A stretch of 64,000 nt of DNA, taken from NCBI RefSeq assembly GCF_003569805.1, contig NZ_KZ984052.1, positions 133,961 through 197,960 on the forward strand, in the 5' to 3' direction. Positions 15,744 to 24,423 of this stretch are shown here, in pieces; the first letter of the stretch is position 1, and the number at the start of each line of letters is the position of its first letter. The notes beneath the pieces were generated by a model. That model ran no database searches. It saw only the letters and a list, made by a program, of their open reading frames with translations, and was not told the origin of the DNA. A program made the position numbers and the translations under genes. The DNA is from Microbacterium halotolerans (GTDB lineage Bacteria > Actinomycetota > Actinomycetes > Actinomycetales > Microbacteriaceae).

Positions 15744-16973
15744 TCACACATCCTCGCGCCGTCGATGACGGCGGTGAGTCCGTAGCGTGCGCGTCATGAG
15801 CGGTGCGTTGTGGTCGACAACGTCGCGTGGCAATGCGAAGAGTTCAGGCACCAAGAACATGATCATCAGTATCGAAAGGACAATCGTTACTCCGGTAGTC
15901 GCGGACGTCAACATGGGGACGCCGTCGCCAGAAACATCGTTCAGGCCTTCAGCGACTGCGGCTATCCCGAATGCACATGTAGCGAGTCCTGTGAGCAAGA
16001 TGCCCACGCCGTGTCCGATGTTCCCCATGTAGAAACGGTGAGCGCCGAACCAGCCGAGTGAGAAGAACAGCAGGTATGCCACCGCGAGGCTCTTCGACTC
16101 AGGATGAGGGACCGTATACACGGTCTGCACTCTCGGAGGCGGAGGGTAGGGCCCCCACTGACTACCGTCCCACCATTGCTCATCTCCGTCGTGGTTCTGA
16201 TACCATCCCGGGCCTGGCTCGGGCGGGGCGTTTGCCCGGGTCGCGCCGGTCTTCCCGGTGCGTCCGGCACCGCCGGGCGGTGTCGGCTGAGGTGACTTCG
16301 TGCCTGCAGGGGCGAGCGACTCCTGCAAGATCGGCCCCTTTGTCGGGGAGGACTTCGTGACCTGGACGTCGAGTGCGCTGAGCTCTGTTCGGGACTGCTC
16401 CCGGAGCCATTCCCGACAGGCAAGGACGACGCCGCGCACGAAAACGGCCATTCGATGAGCGCCAGACTGGGTCAGGGTGTGGCCGTCCGCCTCCAAGAAA
16501 TCGCTCGGCTGTGCGGAAAGCTGCTTCAGATAGACGTTCCACTTCCGGTCATCCGGGCCTTCGATCCTCAGACTGTGGAGATTGTTCTCATCGGCGACGC
16601 GCCGCTCAGCGGCCGCGGCCGCATTGCGTAGGTTGTCGTCTGCGCCCACGAACTGCACACCGTGAACGTTCTCCCCGGCCGCATTCTGCTCGAGAGTGGG
16701 GACCGGGACTCCGTTGCCGATCGTGTCCCCGAAGAAGCCAGGGAACGCGGCCAGAACAACGCGTTCCCGCGGGACGTCGATGAGGACCATCACCGGCTCC
16801 AGGACGACTCCGCGCTGCGTGTGCAGGGCATTGAACACACGCATGAGGTTTCTTCCGGTGAATGCGGATGAGTCGAATTTTCTCGCTTCGTCGACGATCG
16901 CTGATCGCCAGTATTCGCTGTGTGCCGTCCAGCTCGAAACGCCCGGCAGACGGACGGAGAACCATTTCGGCAT
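15744..16973 (-). CDS. DUF2510 and TM2 domain membrane protein
   Basis: I choose ATG 16973 (MPKWFSVRLPG), giving 409 residues. The N-terminal 210 residues form a soluble, unrecognised domain. A Pro/Gly/Thr linker leads to a DUF2510-like WxxW motif (GWYQNHDGDEQWWDGSQWG), then a TM2 domain (AYLLFFSLGWFGAHRFYMGN) with two or three membrane spans at the C-terminus. DUF2510 and TM2 together are common in actinobacterial envelope proteins of unknown function. The start lies next to the Mrr-like remnant, so the two may once have formed an operon. Confidence 0.75.
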   Translation of the reverse strand: MPKWFSVRLPGVSSWTAHSEYWRSAIVDEARKFDSSAFTGRNLMRVFNALHTQRGVVLEPVMVLIDVPRERVVLAAFPGFFGDTIGNGVPVPTLEQNAAGENVHGVQFVGADDNLRNAAAAAERRVADENNLHSLRIEGPDDRKWNVYLKQLSAQPSDFLEADGHTLTQSGAHRMAVFVRGVVLACREWLREQSRTELSALDVQVTKSSPTKGPILQESLAPAGTKSPQPTPPGGAGRTGKTGATRANAPPEPGPGWYQNHDGDEQWWDGSQWGPYPPPPRVQTVYTVPHPESKSLAVAYLLFFSLGWFGAHRFYMGNIGHGVGILLTGLATCAFGIAAVAEGLNDVSGDGVPMLTSATTGVTIVLSILMIMFLVPELFALPRDVVDHNAPLMTRTLRTHRRHRRREDV

Positions 16974-17270
16974 CAGCTTCCTCCAGAGACCTGCGCGACT
17001 CGCCCTGTCAGCGGGTGCGACCAGCATTCTGCGCTACACCCTACAGCGGTGCCCACGGTCCGGACCAAGCTGACGTGATGCGGAGCGACGCCGGCGAGCT
17101 CACGGACCTGCGCGACGGGAACCGAGGGGCCGGGAGCGAGATTCTTCACCTGGGTGATGATACGTGCGCTGGACACGTCGCCCCCGCCGTCACACGAGTA
17201 CTGCGTTACTCGCGCGTCGTGGACTCCGAGGTGCCGCATCCAGTCGGCGGCGAGCTACGCGGCTCCCTGG
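16973..17270 (-). pseudogene. Decayed Mrr-like nuclease fragment
   Basis: On the minus strand, LAADWMRHLGVHDARVTQYS, CDGGGDVSSARIITQVK and VAQVRELAGVA line up directly with the catalytic part of the Mrr-like nuclease at 6478-7341 (WMRYLGEDDAATTQYS, VDVTSLHYIAQVK, VGEVREFAGVA). The QVK triad piece survives. A TAG at about 17,260 and loss of sense after the VRELAGVA segment show it is broken, and the N-terminal membrane part is missing. It is a dead paralogue or a relic of an exchanged cargo gene. Confidence 0.8.
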
Positions 17271-17313
17271 TGTGGGACCCGTAGGGAAGCGCGTGCCTAG
17301 AAGACTGCGGTGG

Positions 17314-18216
17314 TCACGGGCCCCACAGTCGACTATCACGGTCCCACATGGGCGGCGCACCAAGATTCGCCATCGTCACAAACTGAACCTCGGGGAATCT
17401 CCGGAGGACAGCGGGAAGCATGGTTCGCCGCCCCAGGCCGAACCGATCGAGCAGAAACTGCACCAGGGTGAGTTGAGCGAACGTGCGCTGCCATTGCGAC
17501 GTCGCCGCATCCAGATCAGGATGCACGCCCAGACCGGGGAGCTTGGGGCGTCCATGGACACGATTGAAGAGTCGACCCTGGTGCGCACAGGTGTTGCGCA
17601 CCAGATTCAGTTTTCGAAGCCAGTCGCCCAGCTGTGGGGCTCGGAGCCCACAGTCACCGGCGACCGAGTCCTGTACCGTGCGCGGAGAAATGCTGAACAG
17701 CCACGCAAGACTTCCCCAGTCCAATAGCTCCACAGCCACCCACACGGGAAGCCGTCCGTCGTAGTTCTCCTTGTGATGAACGACGAAGTCTGCGCGAGAC
17801 TTGTCCAACTCCTTCTCGTACCCCCGCAGCCACTTCGCATAATGTTTGCTTGCTTCCGTACCGAGCTTGTCCGGCATAAGATGCACGCAGGGATCGATTC
17901 GACCGAGCTCATGGCCGAGCCGAGATCTGACGAAGGTCTCGATGCGGGAGAGCTCGGCGAACGTCGCAGCGCGAAGCTGAACATCGAAGTCATACAGTGC
18001 CTTGACATCGCTCAAACGTGTGCCCGGCCTGAACGTACTGCTGCGACCGTCATCGCTGAATTGGCGAAACGGGTACCAGTACCCGCTGAGACGGTAGTAG
18101 CTGACCCGTTGCAGCAATGCCACTGCATCGTCTTCGTCTCCGACGTCCATGCCTCGATCGACAAGGCGTTGGACCTGCTCCGCATACGAGGTGTGCCGCT
18201 TGACAGCTTCGCCCAC
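17314..18216 (-). CDS. Abi_2 (AbiD/AbiF-type) abortive-infection protein
   Basis: From GTG 18216 the 300-residue protein carries the Abi_2 signatures: RVSYYRLSGYWYPFR, a strand FRPGTRLSDVKALYDFDVQL, then RIETFVRSRLGHELG. Near the C-terminus RNTCAHQGRLFN gives the R-x4-H motif of HEPN ribonucleases. Abi_2 proteins stop phage growth by killing or arresting the infected cell, probably through RNA cleavage. The gene lies in line with an HTH gene and an unknown gene upstream. Confidence 0.85.
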   Translation of the reverse strand: MGEAVKRHTSYAEQVQRLVDRGMDVGDEDDAVALLQRVSYYRLSGYWYPFRQFSDDGRSSTFRPGTRLSDVKALYDFDVQLRAATFAELSRIETFVRSRLGHELGRIDPCVHLMPDKLGTEASKHYAKWLRGYEKELDKSRADFVVHHKENYDGRLPVWVAVELLDWGSLAWLFSISPRTVQDSVAGDCGLRAPQLGDWLRKLNLVRNTCAHQGRLFNRVHGRPKLPGLGVHPDLDAATSQWQRTFAQLTLVQFLLDRFGLGRRTMLPAVLRRFPEVQFVTMANLGAPPMWDRDSRLWGP

Positions 18217-18347
18217 GTGGACCACCCAGAAAGAATGAGAACCGGCCCTGGACCTCCCGAAGGAGGCGGAACCGGTTGTTGTGTATGACACTATACGCTC
18301 TAGCGCACATCTCAGCAAGGCGGCGAGACCCTGTCTGCCGGATGATC

Positions 18348-18524
18348 TCAGCGTCCAGCCGGCAGCGCCGCACCAAGTCGGACCCGGTAGGCCCGCATCA
18401 CCTTCGCCAGCGTACGCAGATTCTCAGGATGCGCCGTTCCCTCTTCGAGCTCTTTGAGGCGGATCGGGCGCACGCCGGCGATCGCCGCGACCTGTGTGCG
18501 CGTGGCCTTGCCGCGCAGCTTCAC
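18348..18524 (-). CDS. Short helix-turn-helix protein or fragment
   Basis: A GTG at 18524 gives 58 residues with an XRE-like core: GKATRTQVAAIAGVRPIRLK, ELEEGTAHP, LRTLAKVMRAY. The frame is open back to about 18641 with coding-like sequence (RFRRFEDLEEDLPDLLVK) but no standard start, so either the start is unusual or the front was lost by a frameshift. Placed just before the Abi_2 gene, it could be its regulator or antitoxin. Confidence 0.55.
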   Translation of the reverse strand: MKLRGKATRTQVAAIAGVRPIRLKELEEGTAHPENLRTLAKVMRAYRVRLGAALPAGR

Positions 18525-18689
18525 CAGCAGGTCGGGAAGATCCTCTTCGAGGTCCTCGAACCTGCGGAAACGCTTGTCGTTGCGGGTCTGGTCCGACTCA
18601 TGTGACTTCCTCTCGTGCCTGGATAGGAGACCTTCGCGGGCTCACGATCAGGATCCTCCCGCTTCGCGAATAGGGAGGGCGTCAATCAA

Positions 18690-19613
18690 TCAAACAGCCC
18701 CGGCAGGGACGTCAGCCGATGAAGGCGTCAATTTCCGTTGTCTGAACAGCTCGAGAGCCTGGCGGAAGTGCATCGCGAACGTCTCGATCGCGGTTCGCGA
18801 CATGTCCGACTTGTTCGTCACAACGGCGGTTACGGTAGGGCTATCGGGTACGTCCCGGGTGATGGTGACGTTATGGGCCGACATGCCCCGCGACAGGGAG
18901 GGGTGTGACAGTCCGCTGATCGCGCGCCAGCAGAATTCTGCGGTCGCACCCGGCATTCGGGTGTGCTCTCCAGCTTCTCGAACGATTGTTGCGAAGCCCA
19001 CGTTCGAGTCGAAGTTCAGCTTGATCCCGAGTTCTTCGCTCACCTGTGTCAGTAGCTTGCGGCGCGCGGCTCGCCACTTCTTCTGTGACTTGCGAACTTT
19101 GTCGGTCTTGGACCCGGTGAACGTTTCGGGGTAGAGTTCCCTGCCCATTGAAGTCGCGTGCTTGAAGTAGCTGTCCTCTTCATTCACCTCTCGGATGATG
19201 TTCCTCATATGCCGCTCGAGTCGGTGCCTCGGATCGTCGGGTCCGAGTATCCAAAGGGCGAGGGAGGCCGATTCGAGTCCGCTCCGCGCTACCGCGTAGT
19301 GCGCAGAGAAAGGCTCGGGCCGAGAGCGATCTTCGGGGTACAGCGCGCGGAGTGCGGTGAGGGCATCGGCGGCCTGAGTGAATGCGTAGTTCACGCCCTG
19401 GCTCACGTTAAGCCACCGCATCGTCTGGTCATCAGTCCCGAGCTGGCTCGTGGGTTTGACGGGCGGTTTCGAGAGGCGATTCCACAAGAGGATGGGGTCG
19501 GGATCCAAGTGAAGCCGACGTTGGATGGCGGTAGCATCGTCGATGGACGACTCGTCGTTCACGCTCCACTCCGAATAGCCATGGAAAACGTGTGTATCGG
19601 CGTACTGCGTCAT
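18690..19613 (-). CDS. Unknown helical protein
   Basis: The 307-residue product is largely helical, with HYAVARSGLESASLALWIL and RHRLERHMRNIIREVNEED in the middle, a basic segment around KKWRAARRKLLTQVSEEL, and SGLSHPSLSRGM near the C-terminal third. The pattern recalls DUF5677-type or HEPN-related proteins seen in genomic islands, but no R-x4-6-H motif is obvious. It is upstream of the short HTH and Abi_2 genes on the same strand. No function is assigned. Confidence 0.6.
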   Translation of the reverse strand: MTQYADTHVFHGYSEWSVNDESSIDDATAIQRRLHLDPDPILLWNRLSKPPVKPTSQLGTDDQTMRWLNVSQGVNYAFTQAADALTALRALYPEDRSRPEPFSAHYAVARSGLESASLALWILGPDDPRHRLERHMRNIIREVNEEDSYFKHATSMGRELYPETFTGSKTDKVRKSQKKWRAARRKLLTQVSEELGIKLNFDSNVGFATIVREAGEHTRMPGATAEFCWRAISGLSHPSLSRGMSAHNVTITRDVPDSPTVTAVVTNKSDMSRTAIETFAMHFRQALELFRQRKLTPSSADVPAGAV

Positions 19614-19740
19614 GGTTCTCTCTACCTCCCGAGTGTCTTCCGCTGGCCTGTGGGCAGGCTAGTCCGGACTCCCGACATCCGCTGATCTCAAGACCTGGTT
19701 CAGGTCATCGAATCGGAGTTCGTCGGCCGAAGCCTGCGAC

Positions 19741-19956
19741 TCACGAAAGCGCCAGGGGAGAGTTCAGTCCTCTTCCCAGGTCGCCGCCATGTCCTCGAGC
19801 CAGACCTCTGTCGCGCGCCACAGCCCGCTGCCCCGATCGCAGCGCGTCTTCGCCGAAGCGATGCACGACAGCCCGCTCGTTCTCCTTGGCAAGGAGCCGC
19901 CGCATCCGGTCGACCTTCTGGCGGTCGACCTTCTGGCGGTCGACCTTCCGTTTCAT
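19741..19956 (-). CDS. Small basic protein with KVDRQ repeats
   Basis: ATG 19956 follows a GAGAGGAG ribosome-binding site and gives 71 residues. The N-terminus repeats KVDRQ three times (a 15-bp in-frame tandem repeat), followed by a charged helix MRRLLAKENERAVVHRFG. The last third is low-complexity; another frame there reads more naturally (SGLWRATEVWLEDMAATWEE), so a frameshift may have changed the C-terminus. Role unknown, downstream in the relaxase operon. Confidence 0.5.
   Translation of the reverse strand: MKRKVDRQKVDRQKVDRMRRLLAKENERAVVHRFGEDALRSGQRAVARDRGLARGHGGDLGRGLNSPLALS
19909..19949 (-). repeat. 15-bp tandem repeat inside a small gene
   Basis: The unit of 15 bp occurs twice in full (19909-19923, 19924-19938) and once in part (19939-19949). 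It encodes the repeated KVDRQ and is a likely site of length variation between strains. Confidence 0.85.
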
Positions 19957-19987
19957 CCCCGTTCTCCTCTCGTTGTGCCTGTCCGGG

Positions 19988-20173
19988 CTACGTGCAGGGC
20001 CGGCACTGCTCACGTGCGGTGGGACGTTTCACCTCCGCACGGTCGGGCGCGGTCCAGTGGTGGTGGCTCGCCTCGCGCCCGACCATCAACCGTGCGTTGA
20101 CGAGCGTGTCGTCGCGCTCGGCCTCGGCGGTACGTCGTTCCAGCCAAACCGGGTAGGCACTCGGTGTTGTCAT
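19988..20173 (-). CDS. Small protein in the mobilization operon
   Basis: ATG 20173 opens a 61-residue frame (MTTPSAYPVWLERRTAEAER onward) that starts 13 bp after the relaxase stop. It is charged and includes HHHW and a single cysteine near the end. Position suggests a role in mobilization or simply co-transcription. No family recognised. Confidence 0.55.
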   Translation of the reverse strand: MTTPSAYPVWLERRTAEAERDDTLVNARLMVGREASHHHWTAPDRAEVKRPTAREQCRPCT

Positions 20174-20186
20174 CGTCGTCACCCCC

Positions 20187-22340
20187 TCACAACTCCATTC
20201 CGGCGCTTCGGTCGGGGACGTGAGCGGCCTTGCCGACGTCCGCGTCGAACTCCTTTGCGGCCGCCCGTTTCGACGCCGCCTGCTGGCGATCCGTCTCGCG
20301 GTAGGCGTGGGCCGCGCCGACGGCGTCGCCGTAGCGCGCCTCGTCGACCAGGTCTCGCAGCTCCTTGTGCCGTTCGTGGCGCTTGCCGAACTTGCGGTCG
20401 GCGCTCTTGAGCCTTTCCCGCACGTCCCTGGCGCGCGCGTTGTCACGCCATCCGATCGGGTCGTGCCTCTCCCCGCTCGTGCGTATCCTGTCGTACTCCT
20501 CCCGCATCGCTAGGCGGCCTTTGAACGACGCTTTCGCCCGTGTGAAGGCGTCGTCGCGGACCATCAGAGCCTCCACTCTCAACGTCAGCGTCTCGTAGAG
20601 CTCCGGCGAGAGGTGCTCGCCGTACTGCTGCAGGAACTGAGTGTTGACGCCACCGATGTCGTCGTTGTCGAGGATGCGGCGCTCGAACGCGGCGTCGGGC
20701 GTCCGATTCTGATAGTCCTCCTCGAGTTGGGCGACACCGTCGATGCGCTGTTGCACCCGCGGAGTCGTCGCCTTCACGCCGCGCAGCCGCGAGCGGAACG
20801 CGGGTGCGTCGGGCTCGTCATCGTCAATGGGGGTGGGATCGTCGCGCTCGGCGGCCGCGTTCTGGTTGTGTCTCGCGGTGTCGCTCAGCACAGGGGCGGG
20901 CTGGTCGGGAGCGAGGCGCTGCCGCAGATGCTCGATGTGATCGTCGGCAGCGCGGATCTGCTCGTCGAAGTTCCGGCGCGGCGCGTCCGCGGCGGCGGGG
21001 ATCGATTTGTCCGCAGCAGGCTTGCGAGCGGGTGCGCCACGTGCATCAGCGGGCGACTGTCGCTTGGCGAGCATGCGCTCGATCGTGTCGTCGTATTCGG
21101 TGGGGCGTGTGGCGATGTCCTTGAGTTCGCGGTCGATTGCGACGAGCTTCGGTTCGCGCGGCTGCGACTGGTACTCGTCGATCCAGTTCAGGTCCATCGC
21201 GAATGGGTCAGCGTGCTTGTCGAGACTGTGACGGTGCGCGGCCATCACGTCTTCGACGTCGCTCCGCCGGAATCCGGCACCGAGACCCTTGCCCGAGCCT
21301 TCGACGCCGCCGCGGCGGATGTGCGCGCGGGCGGGAGCGGCGATCGTGCCGTCGGGCCGGGCGAGCATCATGCCGTAGCTGACGTCGCGGCCGCGCGGGG
21401 TGATCGTCGCGCCGTGCTCGGGAGCGATCTCTGCGAGTGCCTCCCATGACGTCGCGCGCGGATCCTCGAGCGCTTCCCTGATGCGCGATTCGAGCACGAC
21501 CTCGCTGAAGCGCTCTGGTTCCGGTTCGATGCCTATGGCCACGGCCGCGTCCCGCTGCTGCTCGTTCAGCACGTAGCGCTCGTACTCGCGCTGCCGCCTG
21601 TCCTCGCGCTGCTGGGAGACGTGCTGGCCGGTGCCGCCCTGCAGCTTCACCGTGTTCTCGGCTGCCGTGAGCCTGCGCCGGCACTGGTTCTCGCTCAGAC
21701 CCGTCGGCATGTTCGCCACGGTGTGAGCGCGCGCGTCGTCGATGCGCTGCCGTGCGTCTGCAGCGATGTCGCGCATATCGTCGCGCTGGTGGAAGCCGTG
21801 CTCGGCGAGGATGCGGTCGTGCGCGAGCGCGAGGCGGGAGTGCGTGACGAGGTTGGAGTCGATACTCTTCCCGGTCTCCGCATGGATCGCGCCGACGATG
21901 AGGTGGTTGTGCACGCATCCGCTGCGTCCGCTGACCTCCGTGGCGATCAGCACCGGATGGCCGGGGAAGTGCTCCTCGGCGACGGCACGGCCCAACTCCT
22001 GTGCGCGTGTCCACGAGTCCGGATCGTCGGGGTCGAGCGCGTCGGGGCCGAAGCTCTGCACGAGCGAATAGGCCTGCACGTAGCGTGACTCGTACACGGT
22101 GCGCCCCTGGGCGTCCTTCTTCGCGACCGGTTGGCCGTGCTGGTCTCGAACGATCCGTCCGTCGTCGTGGACCGGCACCGGGCGCATACCGTCCTTGCCG
22201 TGCACGATGCGGATCTCGCGGAGACGCTGCTCGAACAGCGGCACCGGTGCGCCGACGGCCGAGATCATCACGGGCCCCTTCTTGCCGTAGCTCTGTGCCC
22301 GGCCCGAGGACCGCGTCGACTGCGCCGAGATGGTCGCCAT
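20187..22340 (-). CDS. Relaxase, MobP/MobQ-like
   Basis: The 717-residue protein has an N-terminal relaxase domain. It contains the histidine motif GCVHNHLIVG (H144, H146) with the usual following stretch ETGKSIDSN, and a preceding helix in HFPGHPVLIATEVSG. Such enzymes nick at oriT, stay covalently bound to the DNA and pilot the strand into a recipient through a conjugation channel. The C-terminal half is a long, charged, helical region with coiled-coil character. The gene follows mobC by six bases. Family subtype is uncertain. Confidence 0.9.
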   Translation of the reverse strand: MATISAQSTRSSGRAQSYGKKGPVMISAVGAPVPLFEQRLREIRIVHGKDGMRPVPVHDDGRIVRDQHGQPVAKKDAQGRTVYESRYVQAYSLVQSFGPDALDPDDPDSWTRAQELGRAVAEEHFPGHPVLIATEVSGRSGCVHNHLIVGAIHAETGKSIDSNLVTHSRLALAHDRILAEHGFHQRDDMRDIAADARQRIDDARAHTVANMPTGLSENQCRRRLTAAENTVKLQGGTGQHVSQQREDRRQREYERYVLNEQQRDAAVAIGIEPEPERFSEVVLESRIREALEDPRATSWEALAEIAPEHGATITPRGRDVSYGMMLARPDGTIAAPARAHIRRGGVEGSGKGLGAGFRRSDVEDVMAAHRHSLDKHADPFAMDLNWIDEYQSQPREPKLVAIDRELKDIATRPTEYDDTIERMLAKRQSPADARGAPARKPAADKSIPAAADAPRRNFDEQIRAADDHIEHLRQRLAPDQPAPVLSDTARHNQNAAAERDDPTPIDDDEPDAPAFRSRLRGVKATTPRVQQRIDGVAQLEEDYQNRTPDAAFERRILDNDDIGGVNTQFLQQYGEHLSPELYETLTLRVEALMVRDDAFTRAKASFKGRLAMREEYDRIRTSGERHDPIGWRDNARARDVRERLKSADRKFGKRHERHKELRDLVDEARYGDAVGAAHAYRETDRQQAASKRAAAKEFDADVGKAAHVPDRSAGMEL

Positions 22341-22346
22341 GGCGGA

Positions 22347-22850
22347 TCAGTCCGACTCCGCGGCGGACTGCGCTACCGCTTCGTCCGCCGCCCCCGTCAC
22401 CAGATCGACGAGCCGATCTTCGATCCGAGTGAGCGCGAGCTTGGACTCCTGCACCGCGGCGAACGCCTCGCGCACTTCGTCCTGGCCCACGACTTCGTCG
22501 AAGTTGAGTTTGCGCATGATCGTGTAGATCGAGCCCTGCGAGTGCGACACACGATTCCGGCAGTCGGAGAGGATCGCCCACGCTTCGTCGGGCACGCGCA
22601 GCGTGCGCGACGAGGTCCACGCTTCGGGCCGGCCGGCGAGTACGCGGGCTGCCTTCTCGTTCTCGGTGAGCAGGAGGCGCAACGCATCTGAGAACGGCAC
22701 CTCGTCGACTCCGACGCCGCGGCTCTTGGCGAGTGCCGTGCGCATGCGAGCGACGGCGGCTTCTTCGGCGTCGCCGAGGCGGAGTGCGCGGCGCTGACCG
22801 TAGTTGCGCGGCTTCGGCCGGCGGTGTTTCGGCTGCGACGGTGCGGACAT
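22347..22850 (-). CDS. mobC: MobC-like relaxosome accessory protein
   Basis: The 167-residue protein has a basic N-terminus (KHRRPKPRNYGQRRALRLGD), a ribbon-helix-helix-like stretch EEAAVARMRTALAKSR, and a helical C-terminal half ending in a motif like that of MobC proteins (NRVSHSQGSIYTIMRKLNFD). MobC binds next to oriT and assists strand opening for the relaxase. It is the first gene of the mobilization operon and directly abuts the non-coding region that should hold oriT. Confidence 0.75.
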   Translation of the reverse strand: MSAPSQPKHRRPKPRNYGQRRALRLGDAEEAAVARMRTALAKSRGVGVDEVPFSDALRLLLTENEKAARVLAGRPEAWTSSRTLRVPDEAWAILSDCRNRVSHSQGSIYTIMRKLNFDEVVGQDEVREAFAAVQESKLALTRIEDRLVDLVTGAADEAVAQSAAESD

Positions 22851-22929
22851 CAGGACCTCCCAAAAGCAAGAGTTCCCATGTGTCCGGCGTTCCGGGATTC
22901 GGAGGTCGCCGCCACCCAGGTGAGCGTAG

Positions 22930-22995
22930 TGTGTGGACGGTGACGAAACGCGACCTATCGCGTTTCTATTTTAGAGGGTGTACGGGTCTGCGACA
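22930..22995. other. Candidate oriT
   Basis: An 8-bp perfect inverted repeat (22945-22952 and 22959-22966, 6-nt spacer) is followed by an AT-rich stretch in otherwise GC-rich DNA, about 100 bp upstream of mobC. This is the usual layout of mobilization origins: inverted repeat, then a nick region. The exact nick site cannot be read. Confidence 0.55.
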
Positions 22996-23379
22996 ATAAG
23001 CGAGGACCAGTTTGATCCGTCATACATATCCCTCGCATTCGCTCGGGCCCGGCCTTCGGCCGATTCCGGATCCTGGTCCATCGCCCTCCGGGCTGAGTGG
23101 CTTCCTTCGGCTTCGCCGGGCCTCCCCACCTCGCGAGCTCGGAGGGGCCCCATGGCCCGGCTTCGCCAGGTGAGTGAGAGCGTGCAGGCGCAGCGCGACG
23201 TTGAGGTGGAGACGATGGCGAGGCGTCGCCGGCGCGGTGCGGACAGTGTGGGGCCTTGCCGTCACGGTGCGTCGGTCGCATGCGAATCCGCGGCGATCCT
23301 GGCATGACCACCGGGAGCGCAGCACTCTCGTGTCGCGTGGCGGACGGTGGGCACATCGAGAGTCACGATGTGGCCTCAG

Positions 23380-23580
23380 AGGGACCTATCGGTGTCCTTT
23401 CCGGGTCACTCGAGTGACTCGGACGCCCGCGAGGTCATTCTCATGCCCTGAAAGTGCTCCGGTGAGAGCACATCGATGTCTCTTCCGTGTCCTCCGAGGG
23501 ACACAGGCATGCCGAGGGCATCAATGTGCTCTCAGGATGCCCTATTGATGCCCTCCGAAGGACACTCGAGTGTCCCGCCG
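23380..23580. repeat. Cluster of palindromes in non-coding DNA
   Basis: At least five palindromes sit within 200 bp. Two are perfect: 23405-23418 (14 bp) and 23560-23575 (16 bp), sharing the core CACTCGAGTG. Others are 23454-23471 and 23487-23504 (6-bp arms) and a larger one with 12-bp arms at 23514-23525 and 23544-23555. No gene is present from 22,851 to 24,099. The cluster may be a replication origin, transfer region or regulator-binding array. Confidence 0.8.
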
Positions 23581-23780
23581 AAGTGGCAAGCTCCGCGCCG
23601 TCGGGATTCGGGGCAGTGTCTCTCCGCTGAGCCTCTACACTGCGCGCTGCTCGATGGGATGCCGCGGTCCGGCTTCCTCATTCCAGCGTCAGTTTGGAGC
23701 AACGGCAGGGGAGTCAGGGCCGAGGTCGCTGTCGGCGCGATCGGTGTGCTCGGAGCCGTGACAATGCAACGAAGGACGGC

Positions 23781-23990
23781 GGTCTCGTTGTGGGCTTCGG
23801 GGGACCACAGGGAGACCGCGCAAAGCCCGCCTGGACGCGGTGGTCTTCGGATGGGCTCGGGCTGGTCTCGTTGTGGGCTTCGGGGGACCACGGAGAGACC
23901 GCGCAAAGCCCGCCTGGACGCGGTGGTCTTCGGATGGGCTCGGGCTGGTCTCGTTGTGGGCTTCGGGGGACCACAAGGAGACCACGTCCA
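23781..23990. repeat. 83-bp tandem repeat, about 2.5 copies
   Basis: Copies start at 23781, 23864 and 23947, with only a few differences; the third breaks off after roughly 40 bp. Each unit contains GGTCTC and GAGACC in inverted orientation, and a further hairpin with the same arms follows near 24,030. The array lies between the oriT-like region and the primase operon. Confidence 0.85.
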
Positions 23991-24099
23991 GCGTCTGTCT
24001 CCGTGAAATCTGGTCGGCGGCCCCTCTGCGGTCTCCAAGAGACCACGAAAGGGCCACCGACGGCAGTACTCGTTCAGCACTCAAGCCGCTCGGAGGCGG

Positions 24100-24423
24100 T
24101 CACGTGATCGAGTGCAGTTCGCGCAGTGCAGCTTCCACGCACCTGTACTGCCTCTGCACCTCGCTGTGCGCGAGCTTCTGATCTAAAGTCCGCGAGTTCA
24201 GCCTCCTCAACGGCGGCATTCCCGCTTCGCGAATTGCGACATCCCCGAGATCTGAGAGCTCTTCGACTGCTCCCTCGTGCTGATCGAGCTCGTGCATCAG
24301 CCGGATCTGCAGACGGGCGAGTGCCTGCGTGCACCAAGCCTTGCAACGCTCGGGGTTGGCCTCACGCTTCGTCCGGATGCGTGCCGGAAGCCACCAGCTG
24401 TGCGGAATCGACGAGCGACTCAT
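24100..24423 (-). CDS. Small helical protein, last gene of the primase operon
   Basis: Starting at ATG 24423, which overlaps the upstream stop as ATGA, the product has 107 residues. It is basic and helical, with CKAWCTQALARLQIRLMHEL in the middle and a Leu/Arg-rich C-terminus ending in VEAALRELHSIT. Tight coupling to the preceding gene suggests a shared task. No family is recognised. Confidence 0.6.
   Translation of the reverse strand: MSRSSIPHSWWLPARIRTKREANPERCKAWCTQALARLQIRLMHELDQHEGAVEELSDLGDVAIREAGMPPLRRLNSRTLDQKLAHSEVQRQYRCVEAALRELHSIT

Noticed and set aside
21208-22869. 553-codon minus-strand frame overlapping relaxase and mobC
   Set aside because: Extremely Arg-rich and in a different frame from the relaxase; a shadow frame.
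23380-24050. CRISPR array
   Set aside because: Repeats are either 83-bp tandem units without spacers or unique palindromes; no short regularly spaced repeats and no cas genes.
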